From Pyrrhoderma lamaoense (lineage: Eukaryota > Basidiomycota > Agaricomycetes > Hymenochaetales > Hymenochaetaceae), in the NCBI GenBank assembly GCA_002794735.1, contig NBAZ01000004.1, positions 1,550,001-1,614,000 on the forward strand: a stretch of 64,000 nt of DNA, given 5' to 3'. Shown one piece after another: positions 23,838 to 34,056 of this stretch. The notes beneath the pieces were generated by a model. That model had not been told where the DNA came from, searched no databases, and saw only the letters and a list, made by a program, of their open reading frames with translations. Position numbers and translations under genes: made by a program. How positions within the stretch are numbered: the stretch's first letter is position 1; every line of letters begins with the position of its first letter.

Positions 23838-25158
23838 ATGGATGTGTCAAATATCCTTGCGGAGCAGGCGCAGAAACTGTACGTTCCTCCTTCTCTCTGA
23901 ATGAGCATATAGAATGAATAATTGCTAAACTGAGAAAATTTTACTCTTATATTTGTACTATGAATACCTTGTAGAAATGCGGTCACAGTGGAGAAGGGAA
24001 TTGATCTTGCTATTGACGCAGGCTATCTAACTGTAACAGATCCTAACCCAGTAGACGAATCGGAATACAAGTGCGTTTCCATCCACAATAGCTCGCGAAC
24101 TCCCCTATTGACTGACTATCTACTATTGTCTTACTGAAACCTCAAATTGAAGACGTGACCTTGAAGGACACCTCAAAAACACTGCTAGAGATGGAATCCA
24201 ATCACTCGTAAATGCCCTTCTCCAACTTCCTACAACCTCAAGTCCCGATGGTCCTATAACAAAGCTTCCTCCACCAACCACACTCCTACCCCGCCAAAAA
24301 CCTCTTCCTAAACCAAAAGCCCCTACGAAATGGGAAACGTTCGCAGCTGCAAAAGGTATCCAGAAGAGAAAGAAAGAAAAGAAGGTGTGGGATGAGGAGA
24401 GACAAGAGTGGAGAGATCGATGGGGACGAGACGGGAAGAATAAGGAAGGGGAAGGTCAATGGCTTACTGAAGTTAAGGCTAATGCTGGTAAGCCCTTCGT
24501 TTATCTTCTACGTATATTAGAACATCTGAATACTAACACCCTCAATCTCTTGCCTGACAAAAATGAAATCATAATGAAACTAGAAATTGGTGCCAACCCA
24601 GAAAAAGAACTACGTGATGCAAGAAAATCCCGAGTTGCAAAGAATGAGCGTCAACGATTACAAAATCAGGCTCGTGCAGCAGAAGCACATACCGAGCGCG
24701 AAAAGCGAAAGTCAGAACTTGATCGTACGCTTGCCACTACCCGTATTAGTACGGCAAGTATGGGTCAGTTTGATAGGAAATTGGAAGGCGAAAAGAAAAT
24801 CAGGGGTATCAAGCGGAAGGTATGTTCTACATTACTACTTTCTCCACTTTGCTATTTGACTCGTATATAAAACATCACTCATCCTTTCAAATTATAATAT
24901 GCTGTATACTGAAAAATCCGAACCCTTTGTGTATAGTTTAACCCTACGGAACGTTCGGTCGCAGATGAGCAAAAGGCTTCATTGGCCATTATCTCCAAGC
25001 TGGATGGGTCTGGAAAAAGGCCACGCAAAGAAAAAGAAGGCGACGGCATCGTTAATGTACGCAAAGCCGTCAGGTTTGCAAGTAAGGGAAAAGGAAGTGC
25101 CTCTCTTACCCGAGAGCAAAACTCGTCAGCGAAGAAAGGAAAAAAAGGAAAGCGATGA
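23838..25158 (+). CDS. RRS1: Ribosome biogenesis protein Rrs1
   Basis: Needed for 60S ribosome assembly, helping recruit 5S RNP (RPL5, RPL11, 5S rRNA) to pre-ribosomes in the nucleolus. ATG at 23838 (MDVSNILAEQAQKL). Motifs: VTVEKGIDLAIDAGYLTVTD, KPKAPTKWETFAAAKGI, VWDEERQEWRDRWGRDGKNK, ELRDARKSRVAKNERQRLQN and KEGDGIVNVRKAVRFASKGK near the basic C-terminus, which ends GKKGKR. Introns at about 23880-23974, 24071-24153, 24488-24579 and 24820-24937. No frame break was found. It converges on the TFIIB gene. Confidence 0.95.
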
Positions 25159-25402
25159 GGGATAATACGACTAGTGTTTTTCAACTCTTACATATCTTTC
25201 ACTACCGTTCTTCTATGTACCCCCTTCGTATAGTATCAGCTACTTTTTGTTGTGTGTAATAGTGTATATTGCAAAATATCGTGGATAATACTAGTGATAC
25301 ATGTGATCGTAATGCGGTGTGACATATTATATGATTGAAGAAAGCAAGTGGAAAAGTACGGCGTCCGAAAAAAGGAATTAAAAACGGGGAGATTAAAAAA
25401 AA

Positions 25403-26609
25403 TCATGCTGACTTAAGGTTGCTGAGATTTGCCTTTCCAGACTCTATCCACTCCTTCTTCACAACACGATCTCTGATTTCGTAATACATTTTATAGATAG
25501 TCCTAACCGTGCCTTCACTGACACCTGCAACGTCGCAGATCTCCTTTATAGGTTTCTGGACACCGAGCAATTCTGTCGTGAATAGAATTGCACCTCCAGC
25601 GATGGATACGGGGCTACGCCCCCCTCCATGTCCCAGTTCACGCCCGTGTTTGATGATATCCGAGCAGATCGATTGAACGTGGTGCGGAAGCCCGAGGTGA
25701 TTGCAGTATCGCGATAAAAGATCCTCTGGGTTCGTCGCCGTTCCTGAAGACTCTGCCTTTGCTGAGGCTCTGGTATCGCCAGCGTTTGAAGAAAGATTGA
25801 ACGCCCTCTCGAGAGTTTTGTAACATTGCCCAAGAGTTTTCTTGGACACATGGGTAAGGGTACAGATCTCGCGGAAGGTGCGTGGGACATGTGCCTGCCT
25901 ACAGGCGATGAAAATACAAGCAGCGATGACTGCCTCGAGGCTCTTCCCTCTTAGCAGCTTTTCCTCATCAGAGCGTTTGTACAACTGCTTCGCGATGTCG
26001 CTGATGGTTTTCGGAAGGGAGAACTGATCACACCAACTGGAAATGTCTCGAAATGCTTGCATCATATTTCTTTCTGAGCGAGAACTCTGTGATCTTGATG
26101 CCGCACGTTGTAATTCTCGAGCAACTCCTGAACCTCCATCACGGAAACTAATCACGGTGTCGAGGTGCTCTAGCCCCTCCATTAGGGGATCAATGGCAGC
26201 TCCAACACGAGATGGATCATCTCCTTCATCGTTAGCAAAAGTCTGTAAAAGTGAAGGGTTTAAGCAGTTAAGATACCCTTCTTAGAAGCAAAGTACCAAT
26301 GGTGCGGTCAAAGCAAGAGGGTGCGGACAAGCTGCTTCATGGACAATGAACAGCGACAAAAGAGAAGTCGTAACTTACACGCCATTCACTTCGCGTATCC
26401 ACAATACGATCACCCAAAATCAGCCCGCATGATCCACACACAAGGTCACCACTTCCAAATTCTTCCACAATGTTCGGTCTTGGATCTCGACACTCAGGGC
26501 AGATAAGTCGGACAGCGAGGTCAGGACCAAACATATTTGCAGTTTTGTGATGTTGTTGTTGCCGCTGGGCAGCTTGCATAGAAAGCGGGAATGGTTGAGC
26601 AAATGCCAT
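25403..26609 (-). CDS. SUA7: Transcription initiation factor IIB
   Basis: General RNA polymerase II factor bridging TBP and the polymerase. ATG at 26609. The N-terminal zinc ribbon has CPEC and CGSCG pairs ([12 protein letters not shown]...[12 protein letters not shown]), then the B-reader/linker [15 protein letters not shown], the first cyclin repeat with [20 protein letters not shown] and [16 protein letters not shown] core, and the second with [15 protein letters not shown] and [19 protein letters not shown]. It ends [13 protein letters not shown]. One long intron of about 145 nt (26243-26387) separates the ribbon from the core; the rest is a single exon. Complete and in frame. Confidence 0.97.
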
Positions 26610-28085
26610 TTTTTTAAAAAAGAAAATTTGTGGGGGGTATATGTAGAGATGGTCTACAATTTTGTTTTAATTTTTTTGTAAAGAAAGATTATTTCTTAAG
26701 GAAACTAGAATGTGGCCAATGGAGATGTCAAGTAATGGGACCTAATAATGCTCGTATTTCGACAGAGCAATGTAGATGGGGAAAACCAGATTGGGTCGTA
26801 GGAAGAAGTCTTGAAAGTTCAAACTGCGAGAGACGAAATCAACGAATCTAAGTGTGGTCTCACGAAACCACTTTTGACAAAACTGTTCAATCGTATTCTA
26901 ATGACGCCAAGGATGACGTCTCAAAGCCACTTACGGAGATGTACCAGTACCAGCAACAATAACGAACGGTCAACGACGACTTGATGTGGTCGAAGACAGA
27001 AGTGATGATGGTGGTTCGCGTTCAAAGGACGTGATGGAGCAAACGAACACGACAAAGGCTCATTTAAATTCGCGGCTTACTAAACAATTATTAGCTAAGC
27101 AAGCTTGACTCATTATGACTACATGTCATTGTCAATTTGTAAAAGTAGATAATTGTAGAAAACACATTGCAATCGATAAACACTCACAAAAAGCAAAGGG
27201 TAAAAGTCGTTACACATACAAAAAATAAACTTTTAGAACATTCTGTAAGATCTCATACTTTTCGATTCCTACCTACTAAAGAGTACGAAAAAAGTAACAA
27301 CACACATCAACAATATATACTAAGAGAAATCAGTCACTGCTGGCGCAGTGGGAAGTTAGAAAAGAGGAAACGAGAAAGAGCACGCTGAAAAAAGTCGAAC
27401 AAAAAAGAAGTCGCAAAAGTAGATATAAGCAAAGCACGGTAAGGGTTACAAGCTCAGCGTAGCAGATAATAGCCTTGAGAAAAGAAGAAAAGCTCGAACA
27501 TGTGTTATTGATGTATAGGAGTGTTGAGTTGAGTGGGTGCAAACAATTAAAATGGAAGAAAAAGAAACAAATGAGATAGGAATCCAAGATATCACAGACT
27601 ATTACTACTGAAACGACATAAAAGAGTAAGAACGAGCATGACCAGAAGGATGAGGAAAACATGTGTCTGAATAGCGGAATGTAACAATGAGGAGTAGTCG
27701 TTGATAATGAATATTGCTGATTTGTGATTAGGGTCAGTGGCGTGATGGTCAGGTGTGAGAAGAGAAAGTAAGAAAGAGAAATAAGACTGCTTCATGGAAC
27801 AGAAGGTGTACGGGCTATAAAGATGAAAAAAGTTGTTACGTTTGTATGAGGATGCATAGATGTCAATAACACAAACCCAGATTAATTGAGAACACATGGG
27901 CTGAATAGAGGAGAAATAACACTGTACTATGAAGAAAAGAATAAAGAATACCCTGACAGTGAAGTAAACAGAACTGATGAGAGGAAATACGGAGAAAAAA
28001 AGAAAAAGTTATTGAAAAGGGGGGAGACTGTGAGCGCAAAACAAAACAAGAAAATAATTAAAAAAAAAACAGAATATTGAACTCT
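26610..28085. other. Intergenic, 1.5 kb
   Basis: Upstream of TFIIB (-) and downstream of the Barentsz gene (-). Purine-rich on the plus strand from about 27150 to 28080, with many short A-runs. That fits a long pyrimidine-rich 3' UTR of the minus-strand gene (inference). No ORF with support. Confidence 0.4.
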
Positions 28086-30977
28086 TTAGAAATAGACAGG
28101 AGCCTGATGATGAGGGTCATTTGCATATGTGTCGTATTGTCCATAAGTCGGCTGAATCGGTTGGGGAGGAACTTGAGTCATCTCAACGTAGGAAGGGTAA
28201 AATTGCTCAGGATAATAGTACTGTTGAGGGAGATAAGGGTTATACCCTATCATATTAGGGTCCATTGGTGGGGCCCCTTGAACGGCGAGAACCCGTTCTT
28301 CATTACCGGGGGATAGTGAGGAAGCACCTTCTGATGATTGATAGGTCTGGCTCATGCCTGTCATGTCAGGGTAAAATTCCGGGTGGTGGACATACTGTAC
28401 AGCGCCAGGCAACTGCGGCGGTTGTAAGGGCTGGGATGAAGACGCCGAGCCAGAATCTTGATCTGGTTGTTCCTGCTGTTCAGCAGTTGTTGTTCTTCTT
28501 AGAGCTGATGGACGCCTTTCGCTCTTTCCAGGTTTCGCTTCATCTGGAGCCCTGATCTCAATTCGGCTACTCTGCCTCGGAAAAGAGAAGATAGGCTGCC
28601 CCGTTTGAGGATCGTAGATGCTGTTCAAGGGAGGCGTTGCTGGTCCAGGCATGTAATCACTAGATATGGACATTGACGAGGGGTGATGCATGTGTCCGGG
28701 AACAAAAGGCATTGGATGGGGATTATACATAGTGATTGGAGGTGGGGTGGGGTGAAGATAAACTGGCCTCCCACTCGCCAATTCAAATGCAAAGCCCTGT
28801 TGACTAAGACCAATCCCATGAGGAAGAGAGTGAGGATATATGTATGGAGAGGTGTACGTTGGCGAAGGCTGCATCGGTAAAGGGTACGGTGCTTGCATGG
28901 GCGGCACAGGACCAGATGGAGCAGGGGCAACGTCAGGTAAAGTCTTCGTATCCAAGACCAAAGCGGACGTTAACGTGGATAAGTTAGGGACGTCTCCGAA
29001 AGACCTCTCGCTCAACGAGTTATCTCTGGTAAGACTTGGGGTAGCCATTACTTCCTTTTCTACAGGTGAAGACATAGTTGGTTCAGCAGATTGGGGGATA
29101 GCAGCTTGTTCTTCAATTTCAACCGAAAGAGACACATTCGTCTGTATAGGCTCTGGTGAAGGTATCTGTTGAACAGCTTCGACAGGCGCCTCAAATGAGG
29201 GCTGCGGCTCAGGTTGTGCCCGTCCTTTCCCTTTGTCCAGAACGCGTTTAGGGACTTTGACAACAAGCTTCTTCGACCCAATATCAGACACCGGAGCTGC
29301 ATCGGAAGGTAAAGCCTCTGACAAAGGCTTGGTAACGCCTTCATTACTTGCTGATACACCTTTTCTCGAGACTTGCTCAGGAACAATCTTCGTCTCTTTT
29401 CCAGGTAAAAGTACACGAAGATTAGCTGGCTTTCCTGCCTTAGGCTTGAGCGCAGGGTCCGAGTACAAGTATCCCTCAAACTGTTTTGTCCAGATACGTT
29501 CTGGCTTCATAGAGAACCAAGGTTCACCTAGCATCTCTGCACGTACTCGAGATGTCAAAGGAGAAGTTCTACCCCTTAATGACCCGCCACGCCCGCGCCC
29601 GCGAGTGGGTGTACTAGTGCGAATGTGATGCGAAGCATTTGTAGTAGCTGGGGATGCTGGGGTCATATCTGGTACAGACTCCTTTTCAGTCTTGGCACCG
29701 GCAGAGTAGGATGTTTTCTTGTCATTTGTTTTCAATGAAGCAGGCCGTTGTTGCGAAGGTCGACGTTTCTGTTCATCACGTTTCTGTTCGTCCGTTTTCT
29801 TCAGCTCTTCATATCCATCGTGTGTCCAAGCCTTCTCAATTGGAGGTACTTCAACTTCGGTATCTGCGGTAGGCCACCCATCTCCCACAATAGCAGAACC
29901 GGAGACCTCTCCGCTCTCATTAACCCAACCTGATTCCGTCCCATGTACGTATCCTCCTCGAGCTCCGCGACCTCTACCACGTAGTCCTTGTCCAGAGTAG
30001 CCCCCACGCCCCCGTCCTCGCCAGCGACCTCTCCACCATCCGCTAAGACTCCGCAAATCCTTCTGCAACAAGCGGTCATCGTGACCCCAGAACTCACCTA
30101 CGGTCGGTACAAACGAAGGATCTGTCTGCAGCCTTTGTTGGTATGCTTGTCGCGCTGACTGACCTCGAGGACGAGGAGAGCCACGTGAGTCTCCATGACC
30201 GCCACGTTGCGTTTTCTCAACTGTATCATTCTGAGTATTCGCATCGCCCTCTTCCACAGACTGGGCACGTGCACCTTCTGACTCTACTGTAACAGAACCA
30301 GTAGCATCGGTAGTAGACCGCTTAGGCTTCCTTGCTTTTCTAGGCCTCACAGTGGGGATAGAAGCAGCTGCGTTCTCGTTTAAATCTGCAAAATCTATAA
30401 CGGGAACTGATTCTGATTCATTGGCACCGTCCTGCACAGCCGTATTTGACCAGTCCACGCTCACACTTGGAAATGCAGATTTAGGCTGCCCTTTGGCTGC
30501 TCCTATCGTCTCTATCTTTGAGGAGTCAAGACTGTTCAGTGACGCTATTGTCTCGCCAGGAGGGGGAGACTGCGTCGTACTGGGAGTATCAACGTGACGA
30601 CGCCCCTTATTACACCCATTCCTCACACGACCATGACCGTTAATTCCACCAAGATCCGATTCAGAGGCGGAGTCTTCATCTGTCCCACTAGCAGTTTCCG
30701 AGTCGGTTGCAGAGTCTGAGTCGTCGTCAGATGTTCCAGAGACGGAGACATCGTCATCACTTGAAGCATCTCTCGCAATTTCCTCGTCCTCATCTGACTC
30801 TAAATCTCCTACCCTTGCACGGGCTCTCGGCCTTCTGCGTGCGACTCGAGATTTGCGTGCGACTGGTTTCTGAGAATGATGCTGCTGGGATTGCTGATTA
30901 GAAGCCTTTTTGGGAGGCATGGCAGGCTTTGAAGAACTTGGACGTGATGAGGTAGTGTTTATAATTGCCGGAGACAT
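28086..30977 (-). CDS. Barentsz/CASC3-type exon junction complex protein
   Basis: Candidate fourth core subunit of the exon junction complex, which binds eIF4A3 and RNA and acts in mRNA localisation and decay. The start is the ATG at 30977 (MSPAIINTTSSRPSSSK). The frame continues 100 codons upstream without an ATG context I trust. A single 963-residue exon. N-terminal basic stretch, then an acidic Asp/Ser run (about residues 57-110), then the Btz signature TDPSFVPTVGEFWGHDDRL (about 285-303) and GWWRGRWRGRGRGG (about 313-326), followed by RGG-type repeats and a second short match, EKAWTHDGYEEL. The C-terminal 600 residues are Pro/Ser/Tyr-rich and disordered. The absence of introns over 2.9 kb is unlike its neighbours. 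Identification rests on the Btz core motif. Confidence 0.88.
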   Translation of the reverse strand: MSPAIINTTSSRPSSSKPAMPPKKASNQQSQQHHSQKPVARKSRVARRRPRARARVGDLESDEDEEIARDASSDDDVSVSGTSDDDSDSATDSETASGTDEDSASESDLGGINGHGRVRNGCNKGRRHVDTPSTTQSPPPGETIASLNSLDSSKIETIGAAKGQPKSAFPSVSVDWSNTAVQDGANESESVPVIDFADLNENAAASIPTVRPRKARKPKRSTTDATGSVTVESEGARAQSVEEGDANTQNDTVEKTQRGGHGDSRGSPRPRGQSARQAYQQRLQTDPSFVPTVGEFWGHDDRLLQKDLRSLSGWWRGRWRGRGRGGYSGQGLRGRGRGARGGYVHGTESGWVNESGEVSGSAIVGDGWPTADTEVEVPPIEKAWTHDGYEELKKTDEQKRDEQKRRPSQQRPASLKTNDKKTSYSAGAKTEKESVPDMTPASPATTNASHHIRTSTPTRGRGRGGSLRGRTSPLTSRVRAEMLGEPWFSMKPERIWTKQFEGYLYSDPALKPKAGKPANLRVLLPGKETKIVPEQVSRKGVSASNEGVTKPLSEALPSDAAPVSDIGSKKLVVKVPKRVLDKGKGRAQPEPQPSFEAPVEAVQQIPSPEPIQTNVSLSVEIEEQAAIPQSAEPTMSSPVEKEVMATPSLTRDNSLSERSFGDVPNLSTLTSALVLDTKTLPDVAPAPSGPVPPMQAPYPLPMQPSPTYTSPYIYPHSLPHGIGLSQQGFAFELASGRPVYLHPTPPPITMYNPHPMPFVPGHMHHPSSMSISSDYMPGPATPPLNSIYDPQTGQPIFSFPRQSSRIEIRAPDEAKPGKSERRPSALRRTTTAEQQEQPDQDSGSASSSQPLQPPQLPGAVQYVHHPEFYPDMTGMSQTYQSSEGASSLSPGNEERVLAVQGAPPMDPNMIGYNPYLPQQYYYPEQFYPSYVEMTQVPPQPIQPTYGQYDTYANDPHHQAPVYF

Positions 30978-32583
30978 AGACGGATTAGATAGAAAATTTC
31001 GATTTTTGGATATTACTTTTTGAGAGATAACTGTCTGTGAGATAAAGAAAGTGGGATGAGTATTAGAGCACGAAGACGGGTGATTATAAAGACGATTTTT
31101 GATACATACGAGGATCGAGATGAGCCGCGAGCAAAGGTTGTGGCGGATATGGAAGAAAGATGAAGAAAAAGCAGGGCCAAGGGCTTGTTTTAAGTGATTA
31201 TAATGTAGAAGGACAAAGGTGTGAATGAGCCACGCTAGTCGTAGCTGGATGAAGGTGGATGCACTGGACGCTGGCAATGCATCCTACAAGGAGTATTACC
31301 CCATCATGCTCACCAATTTTTGTAGTTCCCACGCATGCAAGTTTATTGTATAAAATATAATTCAAATGGCATAAAAAACAATATTGCTTTTATTTTTCTG
31401 AGACAAAAATTGCTTCATAATGTCATTGTTTTACTATCATTCTTAAGTCTTATGAACCGATCGAGACTAGTAAAATCGTTGTTCACCTTGTTTCTGCGTA
31501 TGAGACCCCTTACTTAGTCTGCTGCTATGTCATCATGTTTCCACTTGCAAGGCACACAGCGTCAACTCTGACTCAGAAAGCGCTTCCGAATTTAGTGCGT
31601 CGACTCAGATGCAAGTGATTATGCACATACTCGTACGAATTCTTCAATCACAGTAATCCAGTATAGTACCCAATTCGTGTGCTATTATCTAGCAACTGAC
31701 ATATAATCATAATGTGTATAGAGAAAATATGCATAAAATCGCGCTTAAACCGGTGCTTTTGCTGTAATTTTTTGATATTCGTATGCAAGTAGTACCAATG
31801 CATATAATACATGCCAGTAATATTTATTCACTTGGAACCACTGATTAACATATAGGAGTATTCTCAAGCTCAATCCAGGGAAGCGGGAAGAAAGGAGCTG
31901 AGGGATGTTCTAGAACAGTCAGATTTGTGACATTTTGATCTATTTCATGAACATTTGCACAGAGCATAATGATGGAAACTTCCGTTTTAGAACTAAATTT
32001 AAGTCTAACAGAACAATAGTGTGGAAAAACAAGTCAGGGAAAAAGGAAAAGGAAACGATTATTTTTTTGCTATTTATCACCTTGTTCATGCAAAACACTA
32101 GTCTTACACGTTCACTACGCTCAACAACGATTTCCCCAAGAAACATCTTGATAGGAAAGGGATCCCTTCTACAACTTGAGACTTAACTAAAGAACCCGTT
32201 TTCTTTCTAGATGTGGCTCTTCTTTCCTTTTTCAATTTATTTGAAGTAGTGTTCGTCAAGTCCTTGGCTATGTTTATTGCCTGAGAACGACAAGCACATA
32301 CCCCCACAAAACCCTACTATGTAATTTGCGCAAACTCCTAATTCTAATAGTGAATAACCTAGTTGCTAAGCATATCCACCGATCATTATACGTTATGTCA
32401 ATTTACTAGAGGTTCATCTGTATAACCATAATTGCTATCACCCTCATTAGGAAATTATCTAGATCTCTGTCATGTGACAACCCACACTTCCCTCCACTCG
32501 TCTCATTCCACTTTAGTACACCTCACCAGAGCTCAGCAGGTCTTTTACCAGACCACCTTCTTTATTTTACACAAAACTTGCAC
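30978..32583. other. Divergent intergenic region, 1.6 kb
   Basis: Shared upstream DNA of the Barentsz gene (-) and the small membrane protein (+). AT-rich around 31330-31850 and 31930-32180. Short ORFs at 31935-32186 and 32104-32307 have no composition or motif support. The open frame at 30978-31277 may be 5' leader. Confidence 0.4.
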
Positions 32584-32973
32584 ATGACAATGAGAAAAGA
32601 CTCCCCTCCTCCAGCTTACTCGGATATCCCGTCTATCCCGACAAGTTCTCACTCAGCTCAGCCATCATTAGCGGCTTCGTCAACCCCCTCTGGTATTCAT
32701 CCTTCCGAGGCTTCTTTTTCTGCACCTGTACTTCATTCTCATAGTAATCACACACATCCATATGCGTATGGACCTACCCCGCTACCTCATCAGGCGCAAC
32801 ACGGTGCCTTATTACCTTTGCCCTACCATGACCCCCGCTCGCTATACGCACTAGAACAAGCGGCTTCTCGTGCCAGGTGGCGCTTCTTTGGTGCACTAAT
32901 GTGGGCCATTGGCATCTGGGTTGCCTTTGGAATTGTGACAGGAGGTATTGTAGTAGATATCCACCGGAGCTAG
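32584..32973 (+). CDS. Small membrane protein with PPxY motif
   Basis: Not recognised as a named family. ATG at 32584 gives 129 residues in one exon. The N-terminus carries a PPAY motif (KDSPPPAYSDIP), the class bound by WW domains of Rsp5/Nedd4 ubiquitin ligases. A Ser/His/Pro-rich disordered middle follows. Near the C-terminus a hydrophobic segment of about 23 residues (FFGALMWAIGIWVAFGIVTG) follows Arg residues and is followed by a short VDIHRS tail. The topology suggests a tail-anchored or type II protein with the PPxY in the cytosol. An adaptor that brings Rsp5 to membrane cargo is the obvious hypothesis, not shown by the sequence. Confidence 0.72.
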   Translation: MTMRKDSPPPAYSDIPSIPTSSHSAQPSLAASSTPSGIHPSEASFSAPVLHSHSNHTHPYAYGPTPLPHQAQHGALLPLPYHDPRSLYALEQAASRARWRFFGALMWAIGIWVAFGIVTGGIVVDIHRS

Positions 32974-34056
32974 TGGACATCCCGCAATTACTCTACTCTT
33001 ATTCTTTGGCTTCGTGAATTGGACACTGTAAGCATAATGCCTCATAAATGCATTTTGTATAGCCTTTTCCGAGCCGTTCTTCTGTTTCACAGTGATATAT
33101 GCACTCGTGTGCGTGCCAAATTCTGAGTTATTGCATCCGTATCTAGATACCATAATTTAGTTTAATTTTTCGCATACAATTTTTATTAATTTACTGAGTA
33201 TTATGATACATGTAGCTGGGTATGTAAAGTGATGTGATCAACAATGATATATAATATGACCATTCTTGAAGTATACTAATCCAGAGGCCAGAGCGTGGCT
33301 TCATGCGGAAAAGTGTGACACTAGTATAATTTCGAGTGTGAAGAGAGTAATCTTGTGTACGCTTTCCAGACTTGACACCCAACCCTCACGAGCCGAGTCT
33401 CCACTTGGGTGTTACCGGCCATGAACCTATACTCACCTTGTCCACGTATTTTGTCAACCACGGCACATTCATATATTCATCGATAAATGCAAATGGTAGC
33501 TATATATCTAAAAACTGACTGTACTACATACACACATAAAAATCCAAAGTGTGCACACTGCAGCACAGTGAGCTCAGCCTCTTCACTCAAATCTGCGTCC
33601 CCAATACCCGTGACAATAACCCTGGGAACTGAGTTGGTCCGTGCACGATAAATGTGACCGTGACAGATACCATATTCGGTAATACTCTTAGGTAATACTC
33701 GGCTGTATTGGGCAAGTCGGGCAAGGGGGTCTGGCTATTTGCCCGCCGCGATTCTACAGTCACTGTCACCCCCATATACACAACGTGCGGTAGCGCGCCC
33801 TCTGTCATTGTTCGTCGGGCACTCCCGCTCGCCGTTGTAAACAATCTTGACATCTTTCGCTTATATTCAACCTTGCTTTTATCTTACACGTCTGCTCTTT
33901 CTATCTTTCCTACTTACTCTGCGACAGCTGTTGCCCATCACTCAGGTTCGTCGTCGCCGAGCACATCGAGCAGGACCGCATATCTCTAACCTTTCTTCCT
34001 CGCAGTCTCTCCTGTTCACTCCCGGTATCCCCCTCTTCTCAGACCCAGCTTTTTAG
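32974..34056. other. Intergenic/5' leader, 1.1 kb
   Basis: Between the small membrane protein and the Whi3-like gene. From about 33840 the plus strand is pyrimidine-rich with several short ORFs, typical of a long fungal 5' leader. A good 3' splice site (CCCAGCTTTTTAG, ending at 34056) suggests an unplaced upstream exon of the next gene. Confidence 0.4.

Noticed and set aside
28625..29479. Other-frame ORFs inside the Barentsz gene on both strands
   Set aside because: They are shadows of a long low-complexity coding exon, with no domain and no independent support.
31935..32307. Short ORFs upstream of the PPxY protein
   Set aside because: Overlapping, AT-rich, no motif and no splice logic; more likely promoter DNA.
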